A model generated the notes under the pieces. That model worked only from the letters and a program-made list of their open reading frames with translations. It was not told the DNA's origin and did no database searches. DNA of 64,000 nt from JANXQG01 sp963709175 (GTDB taxonomy: Bacteria; Planctomycetota; Planctomycetia; Pirellulales; Thermoguttaceae): NCBI GenBank assembly GCA_963709175.1, contig CAVPVK010000004.1, positions 124,001-188,000 of the forward strand, written 5' to 3'. Positions 37,038 to 46,728 of the stretch are shown here, one piece after another (position 1 is the stretch's first letter; each line of letters opens with the position of its first letter). The translations under genes and the position numbers were made by a program.

Positions 37038-38546
37038 GTGGCGACAGGCATCCCCGTCAACTATCGTGACAATACGTACTTCATGGTGTTCCGCGTCCTG
37101 GGCGCGATTGCCTTGGTCGGAGGCCTCGCCATGGCCACGCTCGGCGGCCGCAAGGAACATTCTTTGGCATTCGTCATGACCGTCGCGGGGGCCGCCGCCT
37201 TGGTCGTCAACGAGACCATCGCGGCGATGACCCGCCCGGGCAAGCGCTCCGTCATCGACACGGGCACCGGATTCCGCTGGTTGGAAGGGCCGGCGGATGA
37301 GAGCGTCGAGGACCGCCAGGTCGTGGCCCTGCGATTGAAGCGCGCTTCCCAATATTCTTCGGGGATCCTCAAGGCCGTCGTTCGCCAATTCGAGGTCTGG
37401 ATCGAAGGACGCGAGAAGCCGTTTTGCATGAGCAGCCGGCTGGGCGCTGGTGCCCGCGACCCGTTGGCCGCGCTCATTGGCCGGATCATCGACGACCTGA
37501 AGCAGCGAACGGCCGCCGGTCTCGCCGCCGGGGCCGCGCTGGAGGGCGAGGGCTGGCGACTGGCCGCCATGAACCTGACGGTCCGCCAAGGAAAACTGCT
37601 CCGCGACCTTTCCTTCGCCCAGATCGACCATGCGGCGATGTTCGACGGCAAACTATGCGTCTGGATGCAAGGCGAAGACGAGCCCGCCGCCAAAATCGAC
37701 CCCAACTCGAAGAACGCCCCCGTGCTCAGCAGTTTGCTGGCCGAGTGGCTCGAGCACCGCAAGGCAGAGCCCGGAGAAGCTGTCGACGCGGCCGCCTCCC
37801 AGGGCAGGCTGGGGCGATTGCTGTTCGAACGCCGCAGGAACGAGGGCCTCATGCTCGGGTTGGTCTTCGGCCCGCTCGGCCTGGCGTGCGGGACCGTGCT
37901 CATGTTCCAGCCAAAGACGCAGGTTGCGGGCCTGTTGGTGATTGCCGGGGCATGCGCCGCCCTTGCGCTGGGATTGCTCTTCGGCCGCTACCTCTTTCGC
38001 TGCTACGAGCGCGGGCTGACTCGGCGGCGCGGCAGCAGCGAAGTGCGGATGGCGTATGCCGACGTCCTCGAGTTCAACTACGGCGCCACGCGGATGTTCC
38101 ATAACGGGGTCTACACGGGCACCGCCTTCACGCTCTCGTTCCGCTCGGCCGCCGCCACGATCCGCTACAACGCGCAAAGCAAGAAGCCGGATGCCGACAT
38201 GGAGAATCTGCGGGACCACATCGCCAAAACGATTGCCGGGCGGATGTTTTGTGAGATACGCGCCGGCAAGTCGGTGGCGTGGGGCAACGACGTCGTTTTC
38301 CTGCCGGCCGGCGTGCAGATTCGCCGCGCGAAGATGCTCGGCTTTTCCTCTAGTCCCCCCGAAGTCCTGCCTTATGAGCAGATCATGGGCACGAACATGC
38401 AAAAGGGCGTGTTTTATCTTTTCCGAAAGAGCGAAGCGAAGCCAGTATTCAGCAAGCCAGTCGCCTCGCCCAACTTTTTCCCCGGCTACTATTTGCTGCT
38501 TACTTTGACCGACATCACGCGGAAAGCGGCACAAGCCGCAAGTTGA
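37038..38546 (+). CDS. Membrane protein of unknown function with four predicted TM helices
   Basis: 502 aa. Helices around YFMVFRVLGAIALVGGLAMA and FVMTVAGAAALVVNETIAAM form an N-terminal hairpin, a second pair lies mid-protein (LMLGLVFGPLGLACGTVLMF, LLVIAGACAALALGLLFGRY). Soluble beta-rich, PH-like regions separate them (VLEFNYGATRMFHNGVYTGT). Similar double-TM proteins with repeated cytosolic domains are common in planctomycetes, with no known function. Start GTG 37038 is preferred because GAAGGAG at 37023-37029 is ideally placed 8 nt upstream. The frame itself opens at 36987. Confidence 0.7.
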   Translation: MATGIPVNYRDNTYFMVFRVLGAIALVGGLAMATLGGRKEHSLAFVMTVAGAAALVVNETIAAMTRPGKRSVIDTGTGFRWLEGPADESVEDRQVVALRLKRASQYSSGILKAVVRQFEVWIEGREKPFCMSSRLGAGARDPLAALIGRIIDDLKQRTAAGLAAGAALEGEGWRLAAMNLTVRQGKLLRDLSFAQIDHAAMFDGKLCVWMQGEDEPAAKIDPNSKNAPVLSSLLAEWLEHRKAEPGEAVDAAASQGRLGRLLFERRRNEGLMLGLVFGPLGLACGTVLMFQPKTQVAGLLVIAGACAALALGLLFGRYLFRCYERGLTRRRGSSEVRMAYADVLEFNYGATRMFHNGVYTGTAFTLSFRSAAATIRYNAQSKKPDADMENLRDHIAKTIAGRMFCEIRAGKSVAWGNDVVFLPAGVQIRRAKMLGFSSSPPEVLPYEQIMGTNMQKGVFYLFRKSEAKPVFSKPVASPNFFPGYYLLLTLTDITRKAAQAAS

Positions 38547-38565
38547 AGGCCGCGCCTGCCTTCAA
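38543..38565. terminator. Bidirectional hairpin overlapping two convergent stop codons
   Basis: TTGAAGGC (38543-38550) and GCCTTCAA (38558-38565) form a perfect 8-bp stem with a 7 nt loop, followed by AAAACCCC. It covers the stop of the membrane protein (38544-38546) and the stop of the first hydrolase (38562-38564), so it can end both transcripts. Confidence 0.55.
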
Positions 38566-39257
38566 AACCCCGAAATCCGCGAAGAGATGTTCCGGATGTC
38601 GAAACTCTCAATGACCTGATCCGTGTTCGCCGTCCAACCCACGATGCCGTCTTGCGCCCTCACCATCTGCAAGGTGGCTTGCTTGAAATCGGGAAAATAG
38701 CTCTCCGTGGCGTCCTCGACCAGCAGGCACTCATAGCCCCGATCGTTAGCCTCGCGCATCGTCGTCTGGACGCAGACTTCGGTCGTCACGCCGGTTATGA
38801 GCAGATGGCTGATGCCCAGACAGCGGAGCTTTTCCTCTAGCTCGGTGGCGTAAAACGCGCCTTTGCCTGGCTTGGCGATGACGGTCTCGCCCGGCTTCGG
38901 CGACAATGAAGGTACGAAATCGTTGCCCGGTTCGCCGGCAATCAAGATGCGACCCATTGGACCCGGTTCGCCAATCCGCAGCGCGCCGCGGCCACGCAAG
39001 CGTTTCGCTGGCGGGCAATCCGACAGGTCGGGCTGGTGGCACTCTTTGGTGTGGAATATGGCCATCCCGCGGCTGCGGAAGGCGCCGAGAAGTCTGGCCA
39101 CGTTGGGAACGATCGGCGCCAGCAAACCAACGTCATTCCCCAGCGCAGCGCCAAAACCGCCGGGCTCAAGGAAGTCCCGTTGCATGTCGATCACCACCAG
39201 GGCCAAGCGGTCTGGCTCGAAGCAATAATCGTAAGGTTGCGCCGCAATGCTGGGCAT
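38562..39257 (-). CDS. Isochorismatase-fold cysteine hydrolase resembling triuret hydrolase (TrtA)
   Basis: 231 aa. The catalytic triad is complete: Asp in ALVVIDMQRDF (about residue 24), Lys in VIAKPGKGAFYAT (129) and Cys in GVTTEVCVQTTMREANDRGY (162). The motif KPGKG-x-F-x-A-T and the REANDRGYECL segment link it to biuret/triuret hydrolases rather than to isochorismatase or RutB. It differs from the BiuH-like gene at 40856 in its N-terminus (ALGNDVGLLAPIVPN). I infer triuret or a related ureido-amide as substrate, from memory of TrtA. It is last in the seven-gene operon, 12 nt after the ATPase gene. Confidence 0.7.
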   Translation of the reverse strand: MPSIAAQPYDYCFEPDRLALVVIDMQRDFLEPGGFGAALGNDVGLLAPIVPNVARLLGAFRSRGMAIFHTKECHQPDLSDCPPAKRLRGRGALRIGEPGPMGRILIAGEPGNDFVPSLSPKPGETVIAKPGKGAFYATELEEKLRCLGISHLLITGVTTEVCVQTTMREANDRGYECLLVEDATESYFPDFKQATLQMVRAQDGIVGWTANTDQVIESFDIRNISSRISGF

Positions 39258-39269
39258 GGCTGGTGTCTC

Positions 39270-40859
39270 TTACCCGTGCACGGCGTTATGGCCGGCCATG
39301 TGGCGACCAATCACCTGCCGGTCGGCTTCGCCGATCGGCGTCTGATAGACGATTCGGCCTTCCGATATGACCAGCACCCGGTCGGCCAACTCGAGAATCT
39401 CATCGAGGTCTTCCGACACGAGGAGCACAGCCGCACCGCGATTACGGGCCTGCATTATCTGCGAGCGGATCTCGGCTACGGCGTGGAAATCGAGCCCGAA
39501 GCAGGGATTGGCGGCGATCAGCACTTCGACATCGCCATCCAACTCCCGGGCCAATACCGCGCGCTGCACGTTGCCGCCGGAGAGGTGGGCGATCCGCGCG
39601 GCCGGTGAAGACGGCCGAATCCGATAGCGCGCGATCAGGCCTTCCGCGTGACTGCGAATGGCCCGCGAACGGACGAATCGCCGGCCCAAAGCCAGCGGTG
39701 GGCGGTCGAATTTGCGGAAGGCCAGGTTCTCGGCCACCGTCATGATGCCGACGCAGGCATTCTGCAAGGGCATTTCGGGCAGCACGTGAAAACGATGTTT
39801 GCGAATTTCCTCGCGGGTCGCCCCATAGGCATCGCCATGGACTATGATTTGCCCGCCGCTTGCCTGCCGCTGACCGGCAAGCACCTGGACCAATTCGCGC
39901 TGTCCGTTGCCCGACACGCCGGCGATACCGACAATTTCGTGAGGATGGACCTCCAACGACACGCCGGAGAGGGCCTTGACGCCCGTCTCGTCATCGGCGG
40001 TCAGATTGGCGATGCGCAGCCGCGGCTCGCCCGATGCGCGCTCGGAATTGCTGCCGCGGGCCGCCTGCTCGGGAGGCGTGGCCGTGCCCATCATCATCTG
40101 CGCCATGTCCTGAGGGCTCAGATCGCTGACGGCGCCTTCACCCATGAGCTTGCCTTGTCGCAGGACCGTGACTTCGTCGCAAAAGGCCGTCACCTCGCGG
40201 AATTTGTGGGTGATAATCAGCGCGCTCAGGCTGCCTTGCTGGCACATGTCGCGGACCATGCCCAGCACTTCATCGGCCTCGCCGGGCGTCAGCACCGAGG
40301 TAGGCTCGTCCAGGATCAGCACGCAGCGGCGAAGATAGAGCTGCTTGAGAATCTCGACCTTTTGCTTTTCGCCGGCAGCCAGGTTCCGCACGACGGCCCG
40401 GGGATCGACTTTGAACGGCATTTCCGCCATGAACGCTTTGAGCTTTTCCGCCTCGGTTTTCCACTTCAGGACGCCCGGCACGCGTTCGCGGGCCATGACC
40501 ATGTTTTCCAGGACCGTCATGTTTTCGACCAGCGTGAAGTGCTGGTAGACCATGCCGATTCCCAGTGCGTGGGCCTGTCGCGGGTTCTTCAATTCCACAT
40601 CGTGCTCGCCGACCCGCACCGATCCGGAGTCGGCACGGTAAGTGCCCATGATGCACTTGACCAACGTACTCTTGCCGGCGCCATTCTCGCCCAGAAGGGC
40701 GCGAAAACTCCCCGGCCGCAGGGTCATGGAGACGCCCGCGAGGGCCTGCAAGGCCCCGAAGCGCTTCGACAGATTTTGTGTCTCGATGCGAGGCGGCGCC
40801 TTGACGGGCGACTCCGTCGAAACGGCGGCAGGTCTATTTTGCTGAGCCAGACGAATCAT
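39270..40859 (-). CDS. ABC transporter ATPase with two nucleotide-binding domains (BMP/nucleoside type)
   Basis: 529 aa, a cytosolic subunit of the BMP-type importer. The first domain has Walker A LLGENGAGKSTLVKCIMG, signature-region NLAAGEKQKVEILKQLYL and Walker B VLILDEPTSVLTPGEAD. The second has a degenerate Walker A (GIAGVSGNGQRELVQVLAG, lacking the GKS/T lysine), signature LSGGNVQRAVLAREL and an altered Walker B LIAANPCFGLDF. The second Walker pair is typically degenerate in this family. Start ATG 40859 overlaps the biuH stop by ATGA. Confidence 0.88.
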   Translation of the reverse strand: MIRLAQQNRPAAVSTESPVKAPPRIETQNLSKRFGALQALAGVSMTLRPGSFRALLGENGAGKSTLVKCIMGTYRADSGSVRVGEHDVELKNPRQAHALGIGMVYQHFTLVENMTVLENMVMARERVPGVLKWKTEAEKLKAFMAEMPFKVDPRAVVRNLAAGEKQKVEILKQLYLRRCVLILDEPTSVLTPGEADEVLGMVRDMCQQGSLSALIITHKFREVTAFCDEVTVLRQGKLMGEGAVSDLSPQDMAQMMMGTATPPEQAARGSNSERASGEPRLRIANLTADDETGVKALSGVSLEVHPHEIVGIAGVSGNGQRELVQVLAGQRQASGGQIIVHGDAYGATREEIRKHRFHVLPEMPLQNACVGIMTVAENLAFRKFDRPPLALGRRFVRSRAIRSHAEGLIARYRIRPSSPAARIAHLSGGNVQRAVLARELDGDVEVLIAANPCFGLDFHAVAEIRSQIMQARNRGAAVLLVSEDLDEILELADRVLVISEGRIVYQTPIGEADRQVIGRHMAGHNAVHG

Positions 40860-41540
40860 GCGAGTACCTCCAGTAAAGCCGATGACGGCGCCACCGCGCC
40901 AAAAACGCCTCCCTGCATGGTGACCATCTTGATGGCCGCCAGGTGATTGCCGTGGTCCGTGGCGCCGCAGCAGTCTTCCAACAGCAGACACTCATAGCCG
41001 CGGTCGTTCGCCTCGCGCATCGTGGTATGCACGCAGACGTCGGTTGTGATGCCGGTCAAGATCAGGTTCTCCACCTTGCGGTGGTGCAACAAGAGATCGA
41101 GGTCGGTTGCATAGAACGATCCCTTGCCCGGTTTGTCGATAATCGGCTCTCCCGGCAGGGGGGCCAGTTCGGGAATGATCTCCCACCCTTTCTCCCCCCG
41201 AACCAGGATCCGCCCGCACGGTCCGCAGTCGCCGATGCCGGCGCCGATCCGCTGGCGAGCGCCACCGCTTGTTGGCCGGCAGGTCGGCAAGATCGGGGCG
41301 GTGTCCCTCGCGGGTATGAAGGATGGCAAAGCCGCGGCTGCGCATTGCCGCGAGCACGCGGGCGATGGGCGCGATCGGGGCGCGTGTCAGCGACAGATCG
41401 TAACCCATCGAATCGACGTAGCCCCCTTTGCCGCAAAAATCGGTCTGCATGTCGATCACGATCAAGGCCGTGTTCTCGGGCAGCAGCCGACCGTTGTAAG
41501 GCCAGGGATAAGGTCGAGAATTGACCACGGTTTCGCTCAC
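40856..41540 (-). CDS. biuH: Biuret amidohydrolase (BiuH-like), one frameshift
   Basis: About 228 aa. It cleaves biuret to allophanate plus ammonia (established for BiuH). The sequence runs ALIVIDMQTDFCGKGGYVDS, then the second frame GAGIGDCGPCGRILVRGE, IIDKPGKGSFYATDL and GITTDVCVHTTMREANDRGY. The triad is Asp (IDMQTDF), Lys (IDKPGKG) and Cys (TDVCVH). This pattern is, from memory, strikingly close to the rhizobial enzyme. One extra C near 41255 breaks the frame; removing it restores the protein. It overlaps the ATPase by ATGA and follows a permease by 13 nt. The product allophanate is the substrate of the amidase at 44858. Confidence 0.85.
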
Positions 41541-41553
41541 TTTTTGCTTTGCC

Positions 41554-42492
41554 TCACCGCACGCGCACCAGTTCCGCCGGCGCCCCGATCATGGCGCGGG
41601 CACGAGACGACGTGAGAATCATGATCATCAACGTAAGGACGTACGGCGCCGCGTTCCAAAGATAGGCCGTGGCGGCCGAGGTAAGGTTTTGCCCCTGGAG
41701 GGCCACTCCCACCGAGCCGACGCCGCCGAAGAGCAGCGAGGCCCACAGGCAACGCACGGGGTCCCAGCGGGCGAAAATCACCAGGGCCACGGCCATCAGG
41801 CCCTGACCCGAGGAAATCTGCTCGGTCCAGGAGCCCGGGTAATAGAGCGAAAGGTAACTGCCGCCGATGCCCGCCAGGCCTCCACCCAACGCGGTGGCAA
41901 TAATGCGAATGCGATTGACCGAGTAGCCCATAGCCGCGGCTGCCTCTTCGCTCTCGCCGGCCAGGCGGAGGATCATTCCCCAACGGGTGTTCTTGAGCAT
42001 CCACGCCAGCAGGGGCGCCAGCACGACGCCGACAATAAAGATGACATTCACACGCAGGGCCGTGCGAACCTGCTCGATCGATGACCAGTAGCCCAGTTCC
42101 AGTGCCGGCAGGCGAGGAGCGCTGGGTTGAATTAGCGGCTTGCCCAGAAAATCGGCCAGGCCGATGCCGAACAACATCATGGCGATGCCCACGGCGACCG
42201 AATTGACCCGCGGGCGGTTGCAAATCACTGCGTGAAGCCCGCCCAGCGCCATGCCGATCACTGCCGCCGCCGCCACGCCCAGCCAGGGCGAGCCGCTCAT
42301 GTAGCTGACGCCGTAACCGGCCATTGCGCCCATGACGAGTGTACCCTCCAGACCGAGATTGACCCGCCCAGCCCGCTCCGTCAGGCACTCGCCCACGCTG
42401 ACGAAGAGATACGGTGTGCCGACGCGGATCGCGCCGCCGAATACGGCGACCGGCAAGGCCCAAAGGCCGAGATTGACGGTGGGGTCGCTCAT
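41554..42492 (-). CDS. ABC permease 2 of the BMP-type importer
   Basis: 312 aa, nine to ten hydrophobic helices. It has the family segment RAGRVNLGLEGTLVMGAMAGY near the start and GLLAVALVIFARWDP-like sequence (GQGLMAVALVIFARWDPVRC) towards the end. It belongs to the branched-chain amino acid/nucleoside-type permeases (BPD_transp_2). Start ATG 42492 overlaps the stop of the previous permease by ATGA. Typically paired with a second permease of the same fold, here the neighbour at 42489-43591. Confidence 0.85.
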   Translation of the reverse strand: MSDPTVNLGLWALPVAVFGGAIRVGTPYLFVSVGECLTERAGRVNLGLEGTLVMGAMAGYGVSYMSGSPWLGVAAAAVIGMALGGLHAVICNRPRVNSVAVGIAMMLFGIGLADFLGKPLIQPSAPRLPALELGYWSSIEQVRTALRVNVIFIVGVVLAPLLAWMLKNTRWGMILRLAGESEEAAAAMGYSVNRIRIIATALGGGLAGIGGSYLSLYYPGSWTEQISSGQGLMAVALVIFARWDPVRCLWASLLFGGVGSVGVALQGQNLTSAATAYLWNAAPYVLTLMIMILTSSRARAMIGAPAELVRVR

Positions 42493-43591
42493 TTCGCCAT
42501 CGCCTCCCGGACCTCGCGCGGCATGAAGATGCGGAAACGTCCATACAGTGTCTCGCAAAGCAGGATCATGACGAAAATGGTCCCCATGAGCACCTGCACC
42601 GAGGCGTCGGGCAACTGCATGCGCCGCTGCAAGACTCCGGACGAAGCGCTGAGCCCGCCAAAGAGTATGGCGGCTGCGATGATCGACAGCGGCTGATGAC
42701 GGGCGATGAACGATACGAGAATGCCGGTGAACCCATAGCCGGCGATCATCGAGGCGTTCGCCTGACGATGGACGGCCGCGACTTCCACCATGCCGGCCAA
42801 CCCGGCCGCGGCGCCGCCGAGAAAGCACGTGGAGATAATCAGCCAGCCAACCGGAAGACCGGCGGCCTGCGCAGCGCGAAGATTGCCCCCGGCCATCCTC
42901 GCGGCAAAGCCGTACGTCGTATGGTCCATGAGGACGTAGGCAATAAGGCAAGCGACAATGCCATAAGCCAGGCCCCAGTGAACGTCCATGCCGAACATAT
43001 TCCCTAGCATCGCCGATTCGGGGATGGGATACGTTGACGGCTTGTTCAGGCTCGCCGGATCGCGGAGCGGTCCTTCCACGAGAAAACTGAACACGCCGAT
43101 GGCAATGTAGGTGAAGAGCAGGCTGGCGATTGTGGCGTTGACCCCGCGCAGTATTGCAAAGCGCCGATCGAGCCGATCGCCAACCCGCCAACCAGCATGC
43201 CGGCTCCCGCCATCCCCAACTGAGTGGTCAGCGGGGAAAGGGAGTGCAAGATCAAGCCGGTGCAAGCGGCCGCCAACCCGCCCAGCACCAAGGCCCCCTC
43301 ACCACCGATGATGATCAACCCCAACCGAGCGGGCAAGGCGGTGCACAGTCCCGTGAGGATCAGCGGCGCGGCGCGCGTCAGCGTGTTTTGCCAGGCGAAC
43401 TTGCTGCCGAACGCGCCCGCAAACATCCAGTAATAGAGGTTGGCAAGAAAACTCCCGCCGTAGCCCCCGCCCTTGAGCGTCTCGCCGGAGAAAGTGCGAA
43501 AGCTGACCATGAACAACCCGAACAGCGCCAGTGACGCCGCCAGCGCCGTCAAAGTGATGAACAGGCTTTCCGCAAAGCTGCGAAACTTCAT
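42489..43591 (-). CDS. ABC permease 1 of the BMP-type importer (one frameshift)
   Basis: About 368 aa. It shows the N-terminal helix SLFITLTALAASLALFGLFM, the RAAPLILTGLCTALPARLGL and LIIIGGEGALVLGGL motifs, then LRGVNATIASLLFTYIAIGV after the break. Late segments include GGNLRAAQAAGLPVG and FTGILVSFIARHQPLSI, typical for the BPD_transp_2 fold. The frame changes near 43165 and one base would restore it. Two ATGs (43594 and 43591) are possible; GGAGG lies only a few bases upstream, so 43591 has the better spacing. Confidence 0.83.
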
Positions 43592-43651
43592 CATGCCTCC
43601 GGTCTAATCAAGTCTCAAATCTCTAATCTCAGATTTCAAATTTCAGCTTTC

Positions 43652-44818
43652 TTACTTGGTGCCTACGACTCCATCGACGAGATAATCCATGCTTTCCAGC
43701 TCGATTGCCGTTTGGCCGAATTCCTTGCCCGCTGGAATCACTGTTTTGCCCGTGTTGTCCTTGATCGGTCCCTTAAAGATGACGAACGTGCCCGCCATCA
43801 ACTGGGCCTTGACGGCGTCGGCGGCCTTGGCGGCTTCCGGGCTCACCGCGGCACCGTAGGACGAGGTCTTGACGATCCCTTCCTTCAGGCCGCCGCGCAC
43901 GAGGTGCTTGTCCAGCTTCCTGCCCGCTTTCACAGCGGCCACGTAGTCCGTGTAGACTTTCTGCCAGTTCCATTCGGCGCCGGTGAGATAGCCCTTCGGC
44001 GCGAGGACGGCCTGGCTGGTGTGGTAACCGCAGGAGAAAATGCCGCGCTTTTCGGCCGTTTCGATCACGACCTTGGGGCTGTCGACGTGGCAGGTGACGA
44101 CATCGACCCCTTGATCGATCAAGCTGTTGGTGGCCTCGGCCTCCTTGATGGGCATCGACCAATCGCCGGTGAAGATCACCCGGCAAGTTGCCGCCGGATT
44201 GACACTGCGGGCGCCGAGGGTGAAGGCGTTGACGTTCCGCAGGACTTGCGGAATCGGCTTGGCAGCCACGAAACCGAGCTTCTGCGTCTTGGTCGTAAGG
44301 CCGGCGACAATGCCCGACAAGTACTGGCACTCGTCGATATAGCCGAAATAGGTGCCGACATTCGGCGGCGTCTTGCCTTCCTGGTAGAGTCCGCCGCAAT
44401 GCAGGAACGTGATGTCGGGATATTCCTTGGCCACCGTGATGACGTGCGGGTCGAAATAGCCGAAGGACGTCGGGAAGACTACTTTCACGCCGTCCTGCTC
44501 GATCATTCCCTTCATGCTCTTTTGCACGTCGACGGTCTCCGCGACCCGTTCCTCCTCGACGATCTTGACGCCGTCCATCTTGCTCACGGCCGCTGCGCCT
44601 TCCGCGTGGGCCTGGTTGTAACCGTAGTCGTCCTTGGGACCGACGTAGATAAAGCCCACCATGAGCGGACCGCCGTCTTTGCCGCCGCCCGACGCGTCCT
44701 TGCCGCTGGGGGACGAGCCCGCGCCGCAGCCGGCAATGCCCAGCATCGGCAGGGCCAGCAGGCTCCCGCAGAGAACGAATTGGAAAAACGCTGATTGCTT
44801 ATCTCTTTGCATTGACAT
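43652..44818 (-). CDS. BMP-family substrate-binding lipoprotein
   Basis: 388 aa. The lipoprotein signal ends LGIAGCGAG, then a Ser/Gly/Lys-rich linker and a BMP-type periplasmic binding domain. It contains VGFIYVGPKDDYGYNQAHAEGA, PDITFLHCGGLYQEGK, IFTGDWSMPIKEAEATNSLI and GYHTSQAVLAPKGYL. Known BMP proteins bind nucleosides or related compounds (for example PnrA). In this operon, surrounded by biuret-family hydrolases, a ureide such as biuret or triuret is a plausible ligand, but this is inference. It follows the amidase by 39 nt. Confidence 0.88.
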   Translation of the reverse strand: MSMQRDKQSAFFQFVLCGSLLALPMLGIAGCGAGSSPSGKDASGGGKDGGPLMVGFIYVGPKDDYGYNQAHAEGAAAVSKMDGVKIVEEERVAETVDVQKSMKGMIEQDGVKVVFPTSFGYFDPHVITVAKEYPDITFLHCGGLYQEGKTPPNVGTYFGYIDECQYLSGIVAGLTTKTQKLGFVAAKPIPQVLRNVNAFTLGARSVNPAATCRVIFTGDWSMPIKEAEATNSLIDQGVDVVTCHVDSPKVVIETAEKRGIFSCGYHTSQAVLAPKGYLTGAEWNWQKVYTDYVAAVKAGRKLDKHLVRGGLKEGIVKTSSYGAAVSPEAAKAADAVKAQLMAGTFVIFKGPIKDNTGKTVIPAGKEFGQTAIELESMDYLVDGVVGTK

Positions 44819-44857
44819 TCGATTTCAATTATTGATGAACGAGTTCTTTGAATTTGC

Positions 44858-46728
44858 CTAGTTGCAGGCGATGGTTGCGGGGCGGTCCAAACGTTCGCGA
44901 AAGGCGATCCAGCCGCCGAAATCCGTGATGTCTTCCGCGCTTGCTCCGGCCCACGATTCGCAAAGGAAACCCTTGACCGATTGTCCATCGGCCAGTTCGA
45001 CCGTGCCGATAGCCAGCGGCGGGGCTACCGATGCCACCAGGCGGCCGAATCCTTCCATGGGCAAATCATAAATTTCAACGCTAATGCGCCCGGCCCGATC
45101 TTCGTCGCGCAAGAGGCCGGGACGCGGCGGGTCGAGGTCCATAAAGGCCAGGAAACGGTAGTGCGGGCCGGTGCAGCAAGCGGAGACGAAGCGGCCTCCC
45201 ACGCGGAGGAGCTCGGCATGCAACGGCTGACCGCGCAGATGGGCCCCGGCAACCGCCACGCGCACGTGTCCATCGCGTACCTGGCCGGCGGCGCCGACCT
45301 TGGAGCGGACCGGCGTGGCCCACGCGTTGGAACTTCCATCCGCAGCCGCCGTGGGAAGGGAAAACTCCGTCGCACCCTGCGGCAGGTTGACGCGTCGTTG
45401 CCAGGCCATGCCCAGTTCGCACAGCCGCCGTTCGCTTCCTGCCGGCGCCAAGAGAGTCATTCCGCCGGGCAAACCGTTCGAAGTAAAGCCGGTAGGCACC
45501 GCCACAGCCGCCAACCGCAGCAGGTTGGCGAAGTTCGTATAGTACCCGAGCCGCCTGCTCCAACCGATAGAGTCGGCTTGCACGGCCGCCGCCGTAGGAA
45601 TCGTGGGCATGGTCGGCACAACGAGCGCCTCCGCTTCGCTGAACGTTTGCAGGCATTTCTCGCGCAAGCTCTTCAGCCGCTCGACTGCTTGGAAATACTC
45701 CACCGCAGTGAACCTCGCTCCGCCCTCGAGGATGGTCCGCGTGACGCCGCACACATCCGACGTTTTCTTTTCGAGAAAAATGCTTATGGCCGCCAGGCGC
45801 TCCGCGAGCCACGGCCCCTCGTAAAGCAGGTTCGCCACTTCGCGAAAAGGGGCAAAATCGATTTCGATCCGCTTGCCGCCGGTCTTTTCCAGGCAGTTTA
45901 CCGCTTTGGAAAAGAGGTCGGCCTGCTCGGAGTCCCCACAGAAGTTAAGATCCTTTTGCGCGGTGTCGCAAAAGTCCGCAAGGCATTCGCATCTGCGGCC
46001 TCCGAACGGGCCGTGGATTCCCTTCCGCACGCAACGTCAAATACTTCCAAGACGTCGGCCGCGTTGAGTGCCAGAAAGGAGACGCAGTCCAGCGACGGGC
46101 AAGACGGAACGACACCGGCCGTTCTCAGCGTGCCGGGAGTCGGCTTCAAGCCGACGATGTTGTTGCAACCCGCGGGAACCCTTCCGGATCCGGCCGTATC
46201 GGTCCCGAGGGCAAAGCTCACTAGTCCCGCCGCGACAGCCAAGGCCGAGCCGGAACTGGAGCCCCCGGATACGTAAGACCGATCGAAGACGTTTCGGCAA
46301 TCGCCGTACGCGCTGCGGTCGCCGGCCAGCCCGCAACCGAACTGGTCCAGGTTGGTCTTGCCCACAAATATCGCCCCCGCATCGAGCATTTTCTGGACGA
46401 CAGGCGACGAATGTCCGGGCACATAGGCGTAGGAGGGGCAAGCGGCCGTAGTCGGATAGCCCGCAACGTCGATGCTGTCTTTGACCGCGAACGGAATTCC
46501 AAAGAGCGGCAGACCCTCGCCGGCGTTCTTTCGTTTTTCAACTGCCTCCGCTTGGGCCAGGAGTTCTTCCGCCGATAACAAGCAGATCCAAATCGATTCG
46601 CTAACGGAGGCTGCTAGTGGCGTCAGGAGACTGCCGATGACCTCGGCAGGCGTCCGCGTACCGCTCTGGTAGGCGCGGCAAATGGTTTGCACGTCGAGGC
46701 TTGCTCGTGGGGTCGAGTCGGCAGTCAA
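44858..46728 (-). CDS. Allophanate hydrolase-type amidase (AtzF-like), one frameshift
   Basis: About 623 aa, near the length of AtzF. The amidase-signature triad is visible: Lys in GIPFAVKDSIDVAGYP, cis-Ser in SYVSGGSSSGSALA and the nucleophile in GTDTAGSGRVPAGCNN. A C-terminal domain of about 150 residues (HVRVAVAGAHLRGQPLH to VKGFLCESWAG) matches the extra domain of allophanate hydrolase. It would split allophanate to ammonia and CO2. No urea carboxylase is present, so the source of allophanate is biuret. The frame breaks near 45955. TTG 46728 is taken as start because GGAGAG is about 6 nt upstream. First gene of the operon. Confidence 0.85.

Noticed and set aside
39270..40859. ABC ATPase with a degenerate second Walker A taken as a broken gene
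   Set aside because: A weak second site is normal for the double-domain ATPases of nucleoside/sugar-type importers.
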